Assembly: GCF_003858645.1 (NCBI RefSeq)
Contig: NZ_RQJP01000006.1
Span: 310,001-374,000 of the forward strand
Length of the DNA stretch: 64,000 bases
Source of the DNA: Larkinella knui
Lineage (GTDB): Bacteria > Bacteroidota > Bacteroidia > Cytophagales > Spirosomataceae
Direction: 5' to 3'
Within the stretch, counting starts at the first letter, position 1, and the number at the start of each line of letters is the position of its first letter. Positions 1 to 7,779 of the stretch are shown piece by piece. The translations under genes and the position numbers were made by a program. The notes beneath the pieces were generated by a model, which saw nothing but the letters and a program-made list of their open reading frames with translations, did not search any database and had not been told where the DNA came from.

Positions 1-1179
1 ATACCGGCCCACCCGCACCAGCTTTTGTTCTGACGCGTCTTTGTCGAAGAATTTCTTGTAAATATCGAGCGTAAAAATCGTCGAGATACTGTTGCATTTC
101 CCCGCCAGCGACGCCACCACGGCGGCCGTCAAAGCGGCAAAAGCCAGTCCTTTCATGCCCGTCGGCAGCAGATTCATCAAAACCGGATAGGCGTTATCGG
201 GCCGAACGGCGCCGTTGCTGCCCGTCATGGCTTCCTGAAATGTGCCGTTCTGGTACAAGACGTAAGCGGCAATACCGGGAATGACCACAATCAGCGGAAT
301 CAGCAGTTTCAGAAAAGCCGCGAAGAGAATCCCGCTGCGGGCGGTTTTCAGGTCGGCACCCAGCGCCCGCTGGACAATGTACTGATTACAACCCCAGTAC
401 GACAGATTATTCACCCACATACCGCCCGTGACCAAAGCCATACCGGGCAATACGCTATAATGCGGATGTCCCTCGGGAAAATACATGTGGAAGTGCGAAT
501 CAGCGTGCGTACGGAGCGACAGCAAACCGTTCCAGACACCCGGAACGCCTACTTTATCCGCCACCAGTTGCAACGCCAGATAGGTGACGACCAATCCCCC
601 GGTGATCAGGACAACCACCTGAATTACATCCGTATAGCCGATGACTTTCATGCCGCCCAGCGTAATAAAAATGGCAAAAAGAGCCAGCCCAATGGTGCAG
701 GTGGTAAACGAAATTCCGGCCAGCGACTCGATGGCAATGGCCCCCAGATACAGAATTGACGTCAGATTGACCAGCACGTAGACGACCAGCCAGAAAATGG
801 CCAGAATCGTACTTACCGTGTCGTTATACCGCTGCGCCAGAAACTGCGGCATGGTGTAAATGCGATTTTTCAGGTAAATCGGAATGAAATAAACCGCCAC
901 GACGATCAATACGGCAGCCGCAAACCACTCGTACGATGAAATGGCCAGCCCCATCGCGAAGCCCGATCCGGCCATACCGATAAAATGCTCGGCGGAGATA
1001 TTGGACGCAATCAGCGAAGCGCCAATGGCCCACCACGTCAGCGAGCCTTCGGCCAGAAAAAAATCTTTGGTGTTGGTTTCAGCTGATTTTCGACGGCGGT
1101 AAATCCAGTAGCCGTAGCCGGACACGATAATAAAGTAAAGCAGGAACACCGCGTAATCGGCGGGTTGAAGGTGGTTCAT
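1..1179 (-). CDS. Sodium/solute symporter (SSS family), C-terminus cut by window edge
   Basis: Inner-membrane Na+-coupled transporter of the SSS/SGLT type. The 393 visible residues open with MNHLQPADYAVF and hold about nine or ten hydrophobic segments. Segments typical of sugar-type SSS proteins are visible: KDFFLAEGSLTWWAIGASL after the first helix, GGMKVIGYTDVIQ in the middle, and NNLSYWGCNQYIVQRALGA later. The family normally has 500 to 600 residues, so roughly the last third lies beyond base 1. The start is the only ATG giving a complete first helix. The substrate (sugar, inositol, sialic acid and others are known in the family) cannot be read from this part. Confidence 0.88.
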   Translation of the reverse strand, partial: MNHLQPADYAVFLLYFIIVSGYGYWIYRRRKSAETNTKDFFLAEGSLTWWAIGASLIASNISAEHFIGMAGSGFAMGLAISSYEWFAAAVLIVVAVYFIPIYLKNRIYTMPQFLAQRYNDTVSTILAIFWLVVYVLVNLTSILYLGAIAIESLAGISFTTCTIGLALFAIFITLGGMKVIGYTDVIQVVVLITGGLVVTYLALQLVADKVGVPGVWNGLLSLRTHADSHFHMYFPEGHPHYSVLPGMALVTGGMWVNNLSYWGCNQYIVQRALGADLKTARSGILFAAFLKLLIPLIVVIPGIAAYVLYQNGTFQEAMTGSNGAVRPDNAYPVLMNLLPTGMKGLAFAALTAAVVASLAGKCNSISTIFTLDIYKKFFDKDASEQKLVRVGRY

Positions 1180-1337
1180 TCCGAACAGGGTTATGCTTAA
1201 AGAACGGCAAAATAGAACTATTTCGATTCGTATTCAAGGCCACATTATTGCACATACAAGAATATAACAAAATAATCGTAGCTTGGCAGCTGTAAATTGC
1301 AGCTGTGCGCAGTTTTCGACCCGTATCCATGCCAACA

Positions 1338-1367
1338 AAAACAGGAACCGTGAAAGGTTCCTGTTTT
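1338..1367 (-). terminator. Hairpin downstream of the 1391-2854 gene
   Basis: A perfect 12-bp stem (AAAACAGGAACC pairing with GGTTCCTGTTTT) around a 6-base loop. Read on the minus strand it lies 24 bases past the stop codon and its stem ends in a T run, as in a Rho-independent terminator. It also separates this gene from the symporter gene downstream. Confidence 0.7.
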
Positions 1368-1390
1368 CCATGAAATGAAACAAGTACGGC

Positions 1391-2854
1391 TTATTGAGGA
1401 GACGTTCCGGTAGTGGCCGGTTCAGCCACCGGTTCAAATTCCACTTCGCACGGAAAGCCAAACAGGCAATTGTCCTTGATAATCTTGGCAACACCTTCGG
1501 GAACCATCGTTTCCCACCCTTCTTCTCCGGCTTTTACCATTTGCAACACACGATCTGTCGAAATATGCAGGTTTTCTTCGTTGTAATCGGTAATGTCCTC
1601 AATTTTGTCGTTCGCGATGAGATACTGATACAACGGCTGCAAATTAGGCGGCAACTGAAAATCCTGACACCGGTAAATTACGCCGTCGGAAAGTAGCGTC
1701 GGATAGACGAACAGCTTGACTTTCCGGCTGAACAGCGTGGCAAATGACTCCAGAATACCGCCCGGCAGGTTTTTGTAATGCTGTTCTTCAAAAATATATT
1801 CCAGATTTGGAATGCCCAGAATCAGGCCGATTTTCAGGCGGGTCAAACGCGACAAATACGCCACCAGGCGATAATATTCCAGAAAGCTCGAAATCATTAC
1901 CGTTTGCCCGAGCGAACACAAAATATCGACCCGGTCGAGGAAGTCTTTTTCATCGATGCCGTGATCGACGTTGGCCGCCAGATTATGAAGGGTTAATTCA
2001 GCGACCGTAACCACGCGGCTCGGGTCAATTTCCGGTTCTTCCAGAAACTGTTTCAGGCCATTGCTCAGCATGTCGAGGTGAACGTTCGTCACGGGCCGCA
2101 ATCGCCCGCGCAACAGCACAATATGGCGCTTATAGAGCGCTTCCGAAGGTTGCAAAACCTTGCCATCCGGGCCAAATAAGGCCGCATTGGTGAAACCGTT
2201 CCGAACCAGATACAAACTCATCAGCCGGTTATCGACACTCGCAAAATCCGGTCCGTCGAACCGAATCATGTCAATTTCAATCCGCTCCGGCGACAAATCG
2301 TCCATGAGCGACAACAGCAACGTTTCCGGCGATTTGTAGTAGTAATAACAGCCATAAATCAGGTTGACGCCGATGACGCCCAGCGCCTGTTGCTGCAACA
2401 CGTTTTCGTTGTCGAGCATCCGGACGTGAATAATGACGTCGTTATACGGAGCTTTCGGTTCGAGTTGAAACCGTAATCCAATCCAGCCGTGCGACTCATT
2501 GGTTTTCTGGTAATTAAGCGCAACGACGGTATTGGCAAAAGCAAAAAACGTGGTTGTCTCTCCGCGTTGTTCGGCCAGCCGTTTTTCCATCAGGCTGTAT
2601 TCTTTGCTGAGCATTTTGATCAGCCGCGATTCGACCACGTAACGGCCACTTTCTTCGTGGCCATAAATCGCATCGCTGAAGGTCATATCGTAGGCCGACA
2701 TCGTTTTGGCAATGGTGCCCGATGCCCCTCCGGCTTTAAAAAACATGGCTGCCGTCTCCTGTCCGGCCCCTATTTCGGCAAAAGAGCCGTAAATCCGTCG
2801 GTCGAGGTTTATTCGCAGCCCTTTTTGTTTGGTTCCAATGGTTTTATCGTACAT
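1391..2854 (-). CDS. Conserved cytosolic protein of unknown function (487 aa)
   Basis: No function can be assigned. The protein starts MYDKTIGTKQKG and soon has RRIYGSFAEIGAGQETAA, a segment I associate with a conserved protein found in Bacteroidota and cyanobacteria; automatic annotations of that family vary and I do not trust them. There is no signal peptide or clear membrane helix, so it is probably cytosolic. The reading frame extends 39 codons further upstream, but those codons would overlap the divergent gene at 2942 and look non-coding, so the ATG at 2854 is chosen. The tail after about residue 470 is rich in Pro, Thr and Glu. The 87-base gap to the next gene must hold both divergent promoters. 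Confidence 0.75.
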   Translation of the reverse strand: MYDKTIGTKQKGLRINLDRRIYGSFAEIGAGQETAAMFFKAGGASGTIAKTMSAYDMTFSDAIYGHEESGRYVVESRLIKMLSKEYSLMEKRLAEQRGETTTFFAFANTVVALNYQKTNESHGWIGLRFQLEPKAPYNDVIIHVRMLDNENVLQQQALGVIGVNLIYGCYYYYKSPETLLLSLMDDLSPERIEIDMIRFDGPDFASVDNRLMSLYLVRNGFTNAALFGPDGKVLQPSEALYKRHIVLLRGRLRPVTNVHLDMLSNGLKQFLEEPEIDPSRVVTVAELTLHNLAANVDHGIDEKDFLDRVDILCSLGQTVMISSFLEYYRLVAYLSRLTRLKIGLILGIPNLEYIFEEQHYKNLPGGILESFATLFSRKVKLFVYPTLLSDGVIYRCQDFQLPPNLQPLYQYLIANDKIEDITDYNEENLHISTDRVLQMVKAGEEGWETMVPEGVAKIIKDNCLFGFPCEVEFEPVAEPATTGTSPQ

Positions 2855-2941
2855 AGGTTGGCGAGTATACTGGTTCAGATGCGACGGCCAGGTAACTTTT
2901 GGTTTAAATTTACAAATATCATTCCGAATATCGCCTATCAG

Positions 2942-3319
2942 ATGCCCACTTCCGCAACACTCTCTGCCCATCTTTTTGTTTATGGAACGCTGCTCAGTGC
3001 GTCAAAACACCCAATGGCCCATACTCTGCGTCAGAATTCCCGGCTCATTGGCCCGGGTTTCTTTCCCGGATTAGTATACGATCTTGGCACGTACCCCGGT
3101 GCCGTCTACGACCCCAGTTCGGGCTCCCACGTGCATGGCGAAATCTATTCCGTCCCGGAAACCCTGCTGCCAACCCTCGACGAATACGAAGGTGATGAAT
3201 ACGTCCGGACCATTGTGCCGGTAGAAACCGCTACCGGTTTTATCGACTGCCTCGTTTATCTTTTCAATCAGCCAACCGATTCCTTTCCGCCCATCGCATC
3301 GGGGCGGTATTTTGACTAG
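2942..3319 (+). CDS. Gamma-glutamylcyclotransferase-like (GGCT/AIG2 fold) protein
   Basis: Small protein of 125 residues with the fold-defining segment FVYGTLLSASKHPMA near the N-terminus (FVYGTL is the substrate loop of the GGCT family) and the acidic stretch LDEYEGDEYVR, which carries the Glu that acts as general acid/base in this family. GGCT-like enzymes cyclise gamma-glutamyl amines to 5-oxoproline; the true substrate here is unknown. The frame is open far upstream (to 2489), but that part is antisense to the neighbouring gene, so the start is set at the ATG in front of PTSATLSAHLFVYGTL. It is divergent from the unknown gene on the left and is followed by a strong terminator. Confidence 0.82.
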   Translation: MPTSATLSAHLFVYGTLLSASKHPMAHTLRQNSRLIGPGFFPGLVYDLGTYPGAVYDPSSGSHVHGEIYSVPETLLPTLDEYEGDEYVRTIVPVETATGFIDCLVYLFNQPTDSFPPIASGRYFD

Positions 3320-3324
3320 CCCGG

Positions 3325-3365
3325 AAAAGCAAAAAACCGCCCTTTCCTGACGGTTTTTTGCTTTT
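3325..3365. terminator. Bidirectional Rho-independent terminator
   Basis: A 15-bp perfect stem (AAAAGCAAAAAACCG with its complement) around an 11-base loop, with A and T runs on the two sides. It sits between two convergent genes, the GGCT-like gene ending at 3319 and the S41 protease gene ending at 3392, and can serve both. Confidence 0.85.
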
Positions 3366-3391
3366 ATACGATCAATTACCAGCCCAAACCG

Positions 3392-4837
3392 TCAGAAATT
3401 CAACGCTTTTCGCTCGATGAACATGTTGCTGCCACCAGCCCGGCGTTCAACGGTTGATCCGATGGCGGGCAATTTCGCTCCCTGTTCTGCCGAAATACGG
3501 GCCGTTACGCTTCCGGTAATTTGCGACAAAGCCGTGTTCAGATAAAGCTCATCGATGTCGCCCAGTTGCTTGACGGCAAGCGGTTCAGTTTTCGCAATGG
3601 TTGGGGTAAAGCCCGTCGAATAATCCGACTGATTCAGGGCGTTGAACGATTTGAAGACAATCGGTTGCATTCCCCACTTGATTTTGCCCGTTTCATCCGA
3701 GATCGTAATCGAACCGACATTCTTGCCATAGGTGGTTTCCCCAATGGTAATGACCGGCATGAACGGTTTTAAGCCATTAATAATCAGCTCGCTGGCCGAT
3801 GCCGTTCCTTCGGTGGTCAGAATGAACACCCGCGACAGATTCCCGCCGATGTTTTGCGATTTGGTCTGGAAACGCGTGATCAAATCGTCAGTCTGGTTCT
3901 CCTTCGCAATTTCGGCCATGACGTCTTTGTTGTATTCCATCCGGTAATACGTTTTGGTATTGTCGACGCCTTTGGCAATCATGCTCGCCAGCTTGACCGA
4001 CGACGACACATAACCACCCGGATTATAGCGCAAATCAAGCACTAACTCGTTGACACCCCGTGCTTTGAACTTGCTGAAAACCTGCTCCAGTTTCTGATCA
4101 TAAATTGGCGTTGCACTGCCGTTGGGGCCGGGAATGAATTGATTATAGACCAGATAGCCAACCGTTTTCCCGCCAATTGCGTAGATCGAATCCAGAAATA
4201 CCGGGTTTTGCTGAACAACTTCGGCAGTAACCGTTTTTACAACGTCGGTATCCACGATTTTGCCGTTTTCGAGTTTCGCGAGTCCATAGTTGAACGTGGT
4301 AGGATCGTAGGCTAACGAAGCGTAATTGCCGGTGGTCAGTTTCTGCCCGTTGATGGACGTAATAATATCACCCCGTTTCAGGCCCGCTTTTGCCGCCGGT
4401 GAACCGGGTAACGCATACAACACCTTGATAATGACATCCGTCGAACCCTGCGCCCGCAGAAAATACTGCACTTCTAGACCGGTAGTTTTTTCTTCACCGC
4501 TCAGCGACGACTTCAGTTCATCGGCGCTTGGCTGAATCCACGAAAACCGGTCACGCTCGGGGTTTGCTTTGTTGGTGTAATCGTAAAGCAGCGAATAAAA
4601 AAATGATTCAGGATCCTGCGTCGTATCCAGATTAGCCGGTATTTTATCATTCCAGTAATACACCTCCCGCATGTTTTCCAGAATCCAGTTGTTCACCGAT
4701 TGGTCCGCCTTGGAAGGCGTACTGCCAACGGGCGACTGAGGAGTAACTTCCGGGTCTTTCGTACAGGCGGTCATCCAAAAACCAACGCCCACCACCACCA
4801 TCCAGGCACACTGCCGTAAGTTCAAAGAAAGTTTCAT
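3392..4837 (-). CDS. S41 family C-terminal processing protease, lipoprotein
   Basis: Tail-specific (CtpA-like) serine protease, probably anchored in the outer membrane and facing the periplasm. With the start at ATG 4837 (481 aa) the N-terminus is a signal peptide ending in a lipobox, WMTAC, with Cys at about residue 25. A PDZ domain follows (about residues 110-185, with GSPAAKAGLKRGDIITSING) and then the S41 catalytic domain with LDLRYNPGG, the nucleophile region EGTASASEL (Ser about 347) and the general-base Lys in TYGKNVGS (about 372). Both catalytic residues are present, so it should be active. An ATG 30 bases upstream would spoil the signal peptide and was not used. It appears to be a single-gene unit. 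Confidence 0.9.
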   Translation of the reverse strand: MKLSLNLRQCAWMVVVGVGFWMTACTKDPEVTPQSPVGSTPSKADQSVNNWILENMREVYYWNDKIPANLDTTQDPESFFYSLLYDYTNKANPERDRFSWIQPSADELKSSLSGEEKTTGLEVQYFLRAQGSTDVIIKVLYALPGSPAAKAGLKRGDIITSINGQKLTTGNYASLAYDPTTFNYGLAKLENGKIVDTDVVKTVTAEVVQQNPVFLDSIYAIGGKTVGYLVYNQFIPGPNGSATPIYDQKLEQVFSKFKARGVNELVLDLRYNPGGYVSSSVKLASMIAKGVDNTKTYYRMEYNKDVMAEIAKENQTDDLITRFQTKSQNIGGNLSRVFILTTEGTASASELIINGLKPFMPVITIGETTYGKNVGSITISDETGKIKWGMQPIVFKSFNALNQSDYSTGFTPTIAKTEPLAVKQLGDIDELYLNTALSQITGSVTARISAEQGAKLPAIGSTVERRAGGSNMFIERKALNF

Positions 4838-5185
4838 TAAGTTGTCTGTTGAGATTGTCAAAAACACTAGTCTAACGCACGTTCTGTTACTATATTTTAA
4901 ACGTCACGCTTATCCTGTTTGTTCAATAGACTAATCCTATTAATTGTATTTTAATCAGTACTTAACCTGATCCAATCTTACCCACTTAGGGCGCACGTTG
5001 ATGAGTCTGATTAGGCTCCAAAGCCACTGTAAATCCCCAGGAAGAGGTTTTTAACAGCAGGGCTGTACTACATAAAGGGTTTTACAGGTGATACGGGGGC
5101 GGCAAGTGAAAGGCTGGCTCTATAACATTATGTAGTTTTGACTCATCTATCCACCAGGTAAAACGTCCGTTTCCTCCAAACAAAA
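4838..5185. other. Non-coding gap with no recognisable feature
   Basis: About 350 bases between two minus-strand genes. No open frame with coding character, no tRNA-like cloverleaf and no strong repeat was seen. It is more AT-rich at the left end (about 4880-4975), where the promoter of the S41 protease gene is expected, but no clean TAnnTTTG box could be placed. Confidence 0.4.
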
Positions 5186-5239
5186 CGCCCTCCGGATTCT
5201 GGCAGAAAGCAACGTGCTTCTGCAAAAACCCGGAGGGCG
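5186..5239 (-). terminator. Rho-independent terminator of the 5261-5929 gene
   Basis: The outer stem is CGCCCTCCGG pairing with CCGGAGGGCG; an inner stem (GCAGAAAGCA with TGCTTCTGC, one bulge) stacks inside it. On the minus strand the hairpin begins 22 bases after the stop codon and is followed by TTTTGTTTG. Confidence 0.75.
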
Positions 5240-5260
5240 CGGCCAGTCATCAATACCTGC

Positions 5261-5929
5261 TTACTTTCCTTTCTTAGCGGAGTCGCTCCCCCAGCTCACT
5301 TTAAATTTCCCGTCCGTGATGGTTATTTCGCCACTGGTTTCGGTGCGTTTGGTATTGTCATGATCGTGCGGACCCGACTTGGTCAACATACCGCCACCGG
5401 CGGCCGTGATGGCTTTATCTTCCAGATTTTGCCGGATTCCGAAACCGGAAAGGGTCGCCATCGCCCGTTTTTTATAATTCACTTCTTTCAGGGTTGCTTC
5501 AAACGTTCCTTCGATGCTGTTGTCGGTTACGCTGGTGATCGTCACCGTACCTTTCCACGACTCCCCATCGTGAAAAGCATGGCCCAGACCTTTGGATTCT
5601 TCCGTATAATCGACCAAAGCCCACACCACGTTGCCGTTTGAATCTTTGTATTTCTTTTCCATCTCCTTATCATTTTCGGCAATGATTGGATACGTACCCG
5701 GTTTTAGCTGATCGACGTACAGAAAGCGAATCCAGGTCTGGACATCCGGGCTCACGTTCATGCCGGCAATGGCCAGGTATTTGACACCGGTAAAGGGCAG
5801 ATTAAGCCGCTGGGCTTTGGCTTGCCACTCTTTCCCGTTAATTTTGGCGGAAACCACATTTTCCGGCGCTTGTCCGTACGTCAGTACGCTCCAGCCGAAG
5901 GTTACGATAAGGGCGAAAATCTTTTTCAT
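5261..5929 (-). CDS. Secreted protein of unknown function
   Basis: A 222-residue protein with a clear Sec signal peptide (MKKIFALIVTFGWSVLTYGQ, cleavage expected after YGQ). The mature part begins with a short VSAKINGKEWQAKA segment, a pattern common at the start of small secreted or lipid-anchored beta-sandwich proteins of Bacteroidota, and has alternating hydrophobic and polar residues suggesting beta strands. The region around residue 190 is rich in His and Asp (SGPHDHDNTK), a possible metal-binding loop. No enzyme motif is visible. It stands alone with its own terminator. Confidence 0.7.
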   Translation of the reverse strand: MKKIFALIVTFGWSVLTYGQAPENVVSAKINGKEWQAKAQRLNLPFTGVKYLAIAGMNVSPDVQTWIRFLYVDQLKPGTYPIIAENDKEMEKKYKDSNGNVVWALVDYTEESKGLGHAFHDGESWKGTVTITSVTDNSIEGTFEATLKEVNYKKRAMATLSGFGIRQNLEDKAITAAGGGMLTKSGPHDHDNTKRTETSGEITITDGKFKVSWGSDSAKKGK

Positions 5930-6104
5930 AAGTGATTCTATCAGTTGTTGTTAGCAGTAATTCAGAACAAACATACGCGAAACGGCACCAATCCGGTTAC
6001 CATTCACGAAAAGCCGTTCACAAAAATAGAGTACCTTACCGCCCCTGGTTTGTAGAACCATTCTGTATTGCATTTTAACCTTGTTCAAACCGCTCTTTTG
6101 CCGT

Positions 6105-7142
6105 ATGAAACTGCTTTTGCTTCTCTTGTTTCCCTCGATTTTGGTTGCGCAATGGCAACCCCAGACCAGCGGCACCGACGCCAATTTCCGGGCCGTCAGT
6201 GCCGTGAGCCGGAAAGTGGTCTGGGTAGGAGGCAGCAAAGGCACGTTTGTCCGCACGACCAACGGCGGCAAAACCTGGACCGCCGGAACGGTGCCGGGCG
6301 CAGAAACCTGCGATTTTCGCGATGTTCACGCGTTCAGTGCCAAAGAAGCCATTCTGATGGCTGCCGGACCTGCCGAGAAAGGCCAGGCCCGACTCTACCG
6401 AACCAGCGACGGCGGCAAAAAGTGGCAACTGATCTTCCAAACCAGCCAGCCCGGCGTCTTTTTCGACTCGATGGACTTCTGGAACCGCTGGGAAGGTATG
6501 GTTTTCAGTGATCCGGTCAACGGAACCTGGTATGTGATGACCACGACCAACGGCGGCCGAAACTGGAAGCGCGTTCCGGCCGAAAAGTTGCCGCCCCTGC
6601 CTAAGGGCGAGGCCGCTTTTGCCGCCAGCGGAACCAGCCTGATTACGCGGGGATACAAATGGAAAACGTATAATTACCAGCGGGCCTGGATTGCTTCGGG
6701 CGGAACGGGCAACGGGCGGCTATATTCCTCACAAACACCGGCTTCAACGTGGGAAGTGACGGAAACACCCATTCCGGCCGGGCCAACGGCCGGAATTTTC
6801 GGGTTATGGTTCGATGATCGGGGCGAAAACGGAATGGCCGTCGGTGGCGACTATAAAAATGAGAAAGGTGCCTGGCAGAATGTAGCCGTAACCACCGATG
6901 GCGGCAAAACCTGGACCGCCGGAGCGCCAACCGACCCGCCGGGCTTAAAGGAAGGAGTCGGTCGATTGTCGGGCAAGCGGCTCATTGCCGTTGGTCCGTC
7001 GGGAACAGCCTATACCGATGATTTCGGAAAAAGCTGGACCAAAATTGACGATTCGGCTTTTCACTCCATCGCCTGCGCGGGTGGCCAATGCTGGGCGGTC
7101 GGTGCCAAAGGAACCATTGCCGTGATCAAGACGGTGAACTAG
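6105..7142 (+). CDS. Secreted Ycf48-like / BNR-repeat beta-propeller protein
   Basis: A 345-residue protein with signal peptide MKLLLLLLFPSILVAQ. It carries at least five BNR-like Asp-box blades of the form TTxGGKTWxxG (TTNGGKTWTAG, TSDGGKKWQL, TTNGGRNWKR, TTDGGKTWTAG, TDDFGKSWTKID), the pattern of sialidase-fold and Ycf48/HCF136-like propellers. Bacteroidota homologues are often labelled oxidoreductase or photosystem assembly-like, neither of which is supported by a catalytic motif here. A start 24 bases earlier is possible but would put polar residues before the signal peptide. Role probably ligand or protein binding outside the inner membrane. Confidence 0.8.
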   Translation: MKLLLLLLFPSILVAQWQPQTSGTDANFRAVSAVSRKVVWVGGSKGTFVRTTNGGKTWTAGTVPGAETCDFRDVHAFSAKEAILMAAGPAEKGQARLYRTSDGGKKWQLIFQTSQPGVFFDSMDFWNRWEGMVFSDPVNGTWYVMTTTNGGRNWKRVPAEKLPPLPKGEAAFAASGTSLITRGYKWKTYNYQRAWIASGGTGNGRLYSSQTPASTWEVTETPIPAGPTAGIFGLWFDDRGENGMAVGGDYKNEKGAWQNVAVTTDGGKTWTAGAPTDPPGLKEGVGRLSGKRLIAVGPSGTAYTDDFGKSWTKIDDSAFHSIACAGGQCWAVGAKGTIAVIKTVN

Positions 7143-7202
7143 CGCCTGTTCGCCTGATCGCTCTTCCCACTTTAACCCTATTTTATCTTTATTTCTTCAA
7201 TA

Positions 7203-7216
7203 GTATGCTTGCATAA
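7203..7216. promoter_or_regulatory. Candidate MarR-regulator operator (copy A)
   Basis: GTATGC-TT-GCATAA, a 14-base near-palindrome (one arm base differs) 58 bases upstream of the MarR gene. The same palindrome occurs twice in front of the acyl-CoA dehydrogenase gene at 14624. It overlaps the CTTG that fits a -33 element, which suits autorepression. Confidence 0.6.
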
Positions 7217-7240
7217 TACCTGTGCTATATAGTAGCTTTA
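7208..7240 (+). promoter_or_regulatory. Predicted promoter of the marR-fadN unit
   Basis: CTTG (7208-7211), a 21-base spacer and TAGCTTTA (7233-7240, seven of eight against TAnnTTTG). Spacing fits the Bacteroidota housekeeping promoter. The candidate operator covers the -33 element. Confidence 0.45.
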
Positions 7241-7274
7241 CAGTTCATGGGCCAAACGAGCAACGAGAACTGAG

Positions 7275-7745
7275 ATGAAAAAGGAGAAAACCGTCGATTA
7301 TCACATCAAAACGGGTTGGCACGCCATTTCGCGCATGTACAATGCCTACGCAGCCCGCTACGATATGACGATGGCCATTGGCTATGTATTGCTAAACATC
7401 GACATTGACCAGGGAACACCCGCCACCAAAATCGGGCCGCTGCTGGGCATGGAACCACGCAGCCTCGTCAGGATGCTAAAAAGTCTGGAAGAACGCGGCT
7501 GGATTCGGCGGGTCGTCGACGAGAACGACAAACGGTTTGTGCGCATTCTGCTGACGGATATCGGCAAAGATAAACGCGAGATTGCCCGCGAAGGCGTTAT
7601 CCAGTTCAATAACCTGATCCGGGAGAATATTCCACTGGAAAAACTGGTGGTTTTTTTCGATGTGATGAAGGATATCAACCGCCTGGTGGACGATGAAAAC
7701 GCCAAAATGAAAGCAAGCGGATTAGCCGAATTGCTGATGAAGTGA
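7275..7745 (+). CDS. MarR family transcriptional regulator of fatty-acid degradation
   Basis: A 156-residue winged-helix protein. The recognition helix and wing are visible in LLGMEPRSLVRMLKSLEERG followed by WIRRVVDENDKRFVRILLT (about residues 55-95), a standard MarR arrangement, with long helices on both sides for dimerisation. It lies 34 bases upstream of the fadN-like gene on the same strand, and the same palindrome is found before this gene and before the acyl-CoA dehydrogenase gene. I infer that it represses the beta-oxidation genes and itself, with an acyl-CoA or fatty acid as the likely inducer; the ligand is not readable from sequence. Confidence 0.85.
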   Translation: MKKEKTVDYHIKTGWHAISRMYNAYAARYDMTMAIGYVLLNIDIDQGTPATKIGPLLGMEPRSLVRMLKSLEERGWIRRVVDENDKRFVRILLTDIGKDKREIAREGVIQFNNLIRENIPLEKLVVFFDVMKDINRLVDDENAKMKASGLAELLMK

Positions 7746-7779
7746 AGGAGAGTAAAGATCCCGACCCTATTTAAAAACT

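Noticed and set aside
2489-2941. N-terminal extension of the GGCT-like protein by 151 codons
   Set aside because: The extra part is antisense to the conserved 1391-2854 gene and has no family similarity; the GGCT fold starts at the ATG at 2942.
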